Part shown: piece by piece, positions 60,213-64,000 of the stretch
Numbering within the stretch: the first letter of the stretch is position 1
Layout of the letters: every line of letters begins with the position of its first letter
Assembly (NCBI RefSeq): GCF_030580655.1
Contig: NZ_JAUQTB010000002.1
Span: 62,001 to 126,000, forward strand
DNA length: 64,000 nt
Direction: 5' to 3'
Origin: Paenibacillus lacisoli
Lineage (GTDB): Bacteria; Bacillota; Bacilli; Paenibacillales; Paenibacillaceae
Program-made: the position numbers and the translations under genes
The notes under the pieces: generated by a model
Database searches by the model: none
What the model was told of the DNA's origin: nothing
The model's input: only the letters and a program-made list of their open reading frames with translations

Positions 60213-62099
60213 TCATTTGCGCTTCGGCAGAAGCTTCACATATTGGTCCGACAGCTTCATCAGACTCATGACATAATCATAATCCTTGCGGTAAGGTTCC
60301 AAATTCGTGACAGGCTGGCGGGTTTTCAGGGATACTGCCGAGCCGTCTTCGAAACCTTCACCGGGAATAAACAGAATATCGTCGTTGAAGAACGACCCGG
60401 AAGGCAGATAGTAACGCATTCCAAATACATTATGATCGATGTTCAGCAAATCATGACCGAAGGCTGTAAATTTCTCATTCTTGAGCGAGACTCCCAGCAG
60501 ATTCGCTAAGGTCGGCATAATATCGAGCTGTCCGCCTGTACGGTTGATCACCTTGCCCTCCTTCTGGCCGGGAAGATGAATAACGAGAGGAATGTTAAAG
60601 CGGTCCAGATGATCGTCATAATTCATATTCAGCGTCTCGTTTAGAGCGGCTGGATCTGTATCCTTCGGTAATCCAAAATGGTCGCCGTACGCTACCAGAA
60701 CGGTGTTATCCCACATTCCGTTATCTTTCAGCTTCTGAATCAACGTTCCCAGAGCATAATCGGTATAATTCTGGGCTGTCAGGTAGTCACCTGTCAGCGT
60801 ACCATCCAGTCCGGCAGGCATCTTCATGCGCTTGCGATCATCCGGAATGCGGAACGGCGCATGACTGGATACCGTGACGAACTGGGCATAAAATGGCTTA
60901 CGCTGGTCCTGCAGTGCTCTAAGCTTCTCGACACCAACCCGGTACAGCTCTTCATCCGAGGCGCCAAAATCGTTAAAATGATCGTTGGTATAATTCGGCT
61001 TATCATAATATTGGTCAAAACCAAGTGCCGGGTACAGCTTGATGCGGTCCCAGAATGTCACATCGTTCACATGGAACGTATTCGTCTCGTAGCTGCTCCG
61101 TTCCAGCAGCTTGGGCAGGCTTGGCAGCTGACGGTCCCCGAATCCGGTGGACATCGCGATATTCCCGCGAGGATAAATCGATGTATTCGACATGAACTCG
61201 GCATCTGAAGTATTCCCTTGGCCGATCTGCTGGTATATATTCGGGAAATACAAGCTTTCCTTCACCAACTGATTCAGTACAGGCGTAATCTCCTGGTTGT
61301 CCACTTTGCGGTTAATCATGAAGTTCTGGAAGGCTTCCATCTGGACGACGATGACATTTTTGCCTTCAGCCTGTCCAAAATACAATGGGTTACCCTGTCC
61401 TGATTTCTCCTGATATTTGTACGTGGATTGCAGCTTCTGTACATCCTGTATGATCTTCTGGATATTGCCGGCGGCAATCTCTCTGTCCTCCTTATTCTCC
61501 CGAAGAACAGAAGCGATCTGATAATCCAGGAAGCCGACATTTTCAGCCTGGACAAGCTCATTCTCAATATTCCCGCCCTGAATAATATAACGGATGGATA
61601 CGAGCAGACTGATCACAAGAATGACGGAGACAGCTATTTTGTTAACCGGCCTGCGGCCAGCGCGCATACTGCGGCCCCGAATCCGGCTGACTACCCAGAT
61701 CACCGCCATGATCAGCACATCCAGGAAAAAGAGGAAGTATTCCGGCCGGATCAAGGAATTAACAGTGCCGCGGATCTGCGGGACCTGGTTCAATTCACCC
61801 AGCGCCGTGTAGGTCGGTATCGATCCATAATGTTCGTTGAATAACGTAGCAGCGAACAGCAGCAGCGAGAAAATCAGGTTGAACGCCCAGTAAGAGGGCC
61901 CCTTCCATCGTGCGGGTACGAGCAGCTCAATGATACTCATCAGAACCAGAACGGCCAGCCCGTCGGCAAGCAGGTGCGTCCACTTGATTTCGTTGAAAAA
62001 GAAGACCCGGAGCAGAATCATTTTTAGCAGCAGCAGGACAAACACGGTATAATACAGCGTCCGCATATAACTGCGGCTGTGGTTGGAGAAATTCATCAT
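60213..62099 (-). CDS. ltaS: Lipoteichoic acid synthase / phosphoglycerol transferase LtaS-type
   Basis: A 628-residue membrane enzyme with five N-terminal helices (within residues 12-175) and an extracellular sulfatase-like domain from about 230. Catalytic residues are E255 (VVQMEAFQNF), the nucleophile T297 (GQGNTSDAEF), and the metal ligands around YGDHFG and SSHAPF, positions close to those of Staphylococcus LtaS. It polymerises glycerol phosphate from phosphatidylglycerol onto the lipid anchor. ATG at 62099 follows GGAAGTG; a second ATG is next to it. Bacillus has four LtaS paralogues (LtaS, YfnI, YqgS, YvgJ), so which one this matches is open. Confidence 0.9.
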   Translation of the reverse strand: MMNFSNHSRSYMRTLYYTVFVLLLLKMILLRVFFFNEIKWTHLLADGLAVLVLMSIIELLVPARWKGPSYWAFNLIFSLLLFAATLFNEHYGSIPTYTALGELNQVPQIRGTVNSLIRPEYFLFFLDVLIMAVIWVVSRIRGRSMRAGRRPVNKIAVSVILVISLLVSIRYIIQGGNIENELVQAENVGFLDYQIASVLRENKEDREIAAGNIQKIIQDVQKLQSTYKYQEKSGQGNPLYFGQAEGKNVIVVQMEAFQNFMINRKVDNQEITPVLNQLVKESLYFPNIYQQIGQGNTSDAEFMSNTSIYPRGNIAMSTGFGDRQLPSLPKLLERSSYETNTFHVNDVTFWDRIKLYPALGFDQYYDKPNYTNDHFNDFGASDEELYRVGVEKLRALQDQRKPFYAQFVTVSSHAPFRIPDDRKRMKMPAGLDGTLTGDYLTAQNYTDYALGTLIQKLKDNGMWDNTVLVAYGDHFGLPKDTDPAALNETLNMNYDDHLDRFNIPLVIHLPGQKEGKVINRTGGQLDIMPTLANLLGVSLKNEKFTAFGHDLLNIDHNVFGMRYYLPSGSFFNDDILFIPGEGFEDGSAVSLKTRQPVTNLEPYRKDYDYVMSLMKLSDQYVKLLPKRK

Positions 62100-62222
62100 T
62101 AACGTTCACTTCCAATGTAAAAATTTTGCTAAAAAACTGCCTGCATCCCGCTATTATAGCATCTTCAGCCGATAGTTTCTAACACTGCGTTAACAAACCC
62201 GCCTGCCAATATGATGTAAAAT

Positions 62223-62254
62223 AAAAAGAGCCGCTGCTATAGCTGCAGGGCTCT
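62223..62254 (-). terminator. Candidate terminator downstream of the copper-amine-oxidase-N gene
   Basis: AGAGCC (62227-62232) and GGCTCT (62249-62254) with an inner GCTGC/GCAGC-like pairing; the minus strand continues TTTTTAT. It lies about 135 bases past the stop at 62390. Confidence 0.6.
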
Positions 62255-62346
62255 CGACCAGGTTTAGCACCAGCACTAGACCCGTAAAGGACTATGCTAG
62301 TTCAAGTCTCGACATTTGATGATTTTTGCATGATGAAGCTCATGGC

Positions 62347-62373
62347 CAGCGATGCTGTAAACCTGCATCGCTG
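62347..62373. other. Hairpin in the 3' region of the copper-amine-oxidase-N gene
   Basis: CAGCGATGC (62347-62355) and GCATCGCTG (62365-62373) form a perfect 9-bp stem without a T tract. It sits 17 bases after the stop codon and may protect or process the transcript end. The rest of the 62100-62389 gap holds only the terminator and the ltaS upstream region. Confidence 0.5.
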
Positions 62374-62389
62374 CTGACTCGGTATTAGT

Positions 62390-63283
62390 TTATTTTTCTT
62401 CTGGTATTTCGAAGAATTGATTAAAATCCATGTCTTTTTGCCCAAGCTCCGTTCTTTTTCCATCTGGTGTAATAAATCCGTAAGATGCGGCTCCGATTGT
62501 TCCCATATAGTAGTAGAAGGTGATTTTACTATTAATGATTGGCTTCACACCATCTTGTTCAATTAGATTAAAAGGATAGAAGAATAGCCCACTTTTACCC
62601 TCATGTCCGCTTCTTGCGGTCCATAATTTCTGAGCATAATTCCCTACAATCTTGTAATAGTAAATACCATTCCCCCCAAGAATAAAGAACTGATCGGATT
62701 TACCGCTGACAAATAGATATTCCTGGCTTTGACTTTCATTTTTAACATCTGGCTCTTTTAGCAGAGAGAGTCGAGGATAGGCTAAAGCGGCCGTACGGGA
62801 CTCCGACAATTTTTTAGATTTATATTTATGGATAAGTGCTTCATTTGCTTTTGCAATGCTGACCGTCCGGGTTTTAGCATTCCAAACGACTCCCGCATTG
62901 GAGGACTCCGCAATAAATCTTAGGGGAACCATAACTCTGCCCTTTTCAATCGATGAAGGTGCTGATAAAGCGACTTGTTTTCCTCCAACGGTTGCTGTTT
63001 TCTGGCCTGCGACCAACTTCACCGTATCATGATCGCGAGTAATCGTTATTGTTTTCGAAGCGTTATCCCATGTTATAGATACACCCGGTATTTGTTGAAC
63101 GACATTTAGAGGTACGATCGCCGAGCCATTCTTGATATAAGGATGCGTATCTGTTTTCACTTCCGAGTTATTCACTTCAACTTGAATGTCTTTTTGAATC
63201 TCGTTGGAAGGGGCTGCCATAGCACTTCCTGCAAAAGCAGCAAACATGGATAATAACATCAAACTGATTTTGAATGATTTCAT
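62390..63283 (-). CDS. Secreted copper-amine-oxidase N-terminal (stalk) domain protein
   Basis: A 297-residue exported protein. A signal peptide (cleavage after SAMA, about residue 23) is followed by two Cu_amine_oxidN1-type units: IKNGSAIVPLNVVQQIPGVSITWDN and KGRVMVPLRFIAESSNAGVVWN. These short units are common on secreted and surface proteins of Paenibacillus and are not catalytic. The rest (about 150-297) is a soluble domain of unknown type with Tyr-rich YYYKIVGNY and ITFYYYMG. The gene is visibly more AT-rich than its neighbours, which hints at a different origin. ATG at 63283 follows AGGAGG by eight bases. Confidence 0.85.
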   Translation of the reverse strand: MKSFKISLMLLSMFAAFAGSAMAAPSNEIQKDIQVEVNNSEVKTDTHPYIKNGSAIVPLNVVQQIPGVSITWDNASKTITITRDHDTVKLVAGQKTATVGGKQVALSAPSSIEKGRVMVPLRFIAESSNAGVVWNAKTRTVSIAKANEALIHKYKSKKLSESRTAALAYPRLSLLKEPDVKNESQSQEYLFVSGKSDQFFILGGNGIYYYKIVGNYAQKLWTARSGHEGKSGLFFYPFNLIEQDGVKPIINSKITFYYYMGTIGAASYGFITPDGKRTELGQKDMDFNQFFEIPEEK

Positions 63284-63390
63284 CGAATTCTCCTCCTACT
63301 GGTTACGTTCTTTACCTATAACGTGCACAGAGGAAAATAGTTACATATTATTATGAAAGAGCAACTACACGCTCATATTGCATGAAACGC

Positions 63391-63415
63391 AAAAAAAGAC
63401 ATAATGAACATGTCT
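63391..63415 (-). terminator. Intrinsic terminator of the WYL-domain gene
   Basis: AGACAT (63397-63402) and ATGTCT (63410-63415) pair, and the minus strand continues TTTTTTT. It lies 56 bases after the stop at 63471. Confidence 0.75.
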
Positions 63416-63470
63416 CTTTCTGAACGCTTTAATGATTCTGTTTAGATACTCTCTTTCAAACATCCGTTCG

Positions 63471-64000
63471 TTATCCTTCGCACAGCTTCATCTTCTCATA
63501 ATGCTCTGCCAGGCTGCTACTCACTTCAGCAAGCTTCTCTACAAGCCCAAAGGGCTCCAGAATGGTTAAAGTTCTGCCATAAGGCAGTAGAAAATACGGC
63601 ACATAGGTTAGTAAGGACGGCTGCCCTAACTGAAATACAGCCTTCCCCGCTTCCCGTTCCTGCAGCGCATGACCAAAGAGCCAATGCTGACAAAGTTCAT
63701 TTAACACCTGTTCTTGTCCCTGAATGATTACATTAATCAGCTGGTGCGAATTCAACGAGTCCGGCAGGAGATTTCTCATCAAAAAGTCCTTGGCTGAAAA
63801 TCCGGCCGGGCGTTCAAAACGCCGTTTGGTCTCGGGCACCGCTGTAATCCGGTCGACACGAAAGCTTCGAAGCTCTTCACGCAAACTGCAATATCCAACC
63901 GTGTACCAGCTTCCCTTCCAGTAAACGATCCCGTACGGGTCCAATTCTCGGGCAGCGGGTGCAGTGCGCCTTCCCTTGTCATACATGATGCTTAGCGTTA
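63471..64000 (-). CDS. WYL-domain transcriptional regulator (YafY-like), C-terminal part
   Basis: The 5' part lies beyond the right edge. The visible ~175 codons contain most of a WYL domain: LSIMYDKGRR, ARELDPYGIVYWKGSWYTVGYC, REELRSFRVDRITAV, with W-Y-T at the WYL position, and a C-terminal WCX-type extension ending LAEHYEKMKL. Such proteins usually carry an N-terminal HTH_11/DeoR-like domain, here out of view, and sense a nucleic-acid-type ligand. The frame is open to the window end, so the ATG at 63986 is internal. Confidence 0.8.
   Translation of the reverse strand, partial: TLSIMYDKGRRTAPAARELDPYGIVYWKGSWYTVGYCSLREELRSFRVDRITAVPETKRRFERPAGFSAKDFLMRNLLPDSLNSHQLINVIIQGQEQVLNELCQHWLFGHALQEREAGKAVFQLGQPSLLTYVPYFLLPYGRTLTILEPFGLVEKLAEVSSSLAEHYEKMKLCEG

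Noticed and set aside
1..64000. CRISPR arrays, insertion sequences, prophage, tRNA or rRNA genes
   Set aside because: No regularly spaced repeats, transposase or phage genes, or tRNA/rRNA sequences were recognised on either strand.

Overview
The window reads as a chromosomal segment of a spore-forming Gram-positive of the Paenibacillus type. The evidence is strong AGGAGG-type ribosome sites, an rbsRKDACB operon in Bacillus order, a Bacillus-style puc purine-degradation cluster under PucR, a Tyr T-box leader on tyrS, an LtaS-type lipoteichoic acid synthase, an SLH-anchored GH18 protein, YheC/YheD-type ATP-grasp proteins, and a beta-amylase with the CBM25-FnIII-CBM25 layout of the Paenibacillus polymyxa beta/alpha-amylase. 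The species cannot be named from this. No rRNA, tRNA, insertion sequence, prophage or CRISPR array is visible.

Layout. 1-8.4 kb (minus): purine/allantoin catabolism, running pucR, OHCU decarboxylase, pucM, pucH, pucF, pucG, an amidohydrolase deaminase and the start of an XdhC-type gene that leaves the window. 8.7-15.3 kb: a membrane GGDEF-EAL protein, divergent from a SWIM-SNF2 helicase, then a frameshifted small membrane-protein gene. 15.3-21.0 kb (minus): the ribose operon with a perfect cre-like palindrome in front of rbsR. 21.2-28.1 kb: DUF423 protein, LLM oxidoreductase, the selD-mnmH selenouridine pair, an ArsP/YraQ-type permease, an orphan WXG100-like protein, lspA, a YolD-like protein and an alkyltransferase-like protein. 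28.3-35.9 kb: a large secreted multidomain protein, an NlpC/P60 hydrolase, a LysR-SDR/APC-exporter divergon and a CheW-like protein.

36.0-40.7 kb (plus) is the most interesting region: a compact five-gene operon in which phosphoenolpyruvate mutase, phosphonopyruvate decarboxylase and 2-aminoethylphosphonate (AEP) transaminase form a complete AEP biosynthesis route, bracketed by two different, very basic YheC/YheD-type ATP-grasp proteins. No phosphonate-degrading gene is present. The inference is that AEP is made and then ligated to a carboxylate, possibly on the spore or cell surface.

40.8-64 kb: tyrS with its T-box, small hypothetical genes, an HSL-type esterase, a CHAD protein, a DUF421 membrane protein, azoR, a hydrolase, the SLH-GH18 protein, a small P-loop kinase, a BASS-type transporter, a LysR/EamA divergon, an aldo/keto reductase, a membrane-anchored FAD protein, the beta-amylase gene whose alpha-amylase half has been deleted, ltaS, a copper-amine-oxidase-N domain secreted protein, and the 3' end of a WYL-domain regulator. 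Most transcription units end in clear intrinsic terminators, several of them bidirectional between convergent genes.
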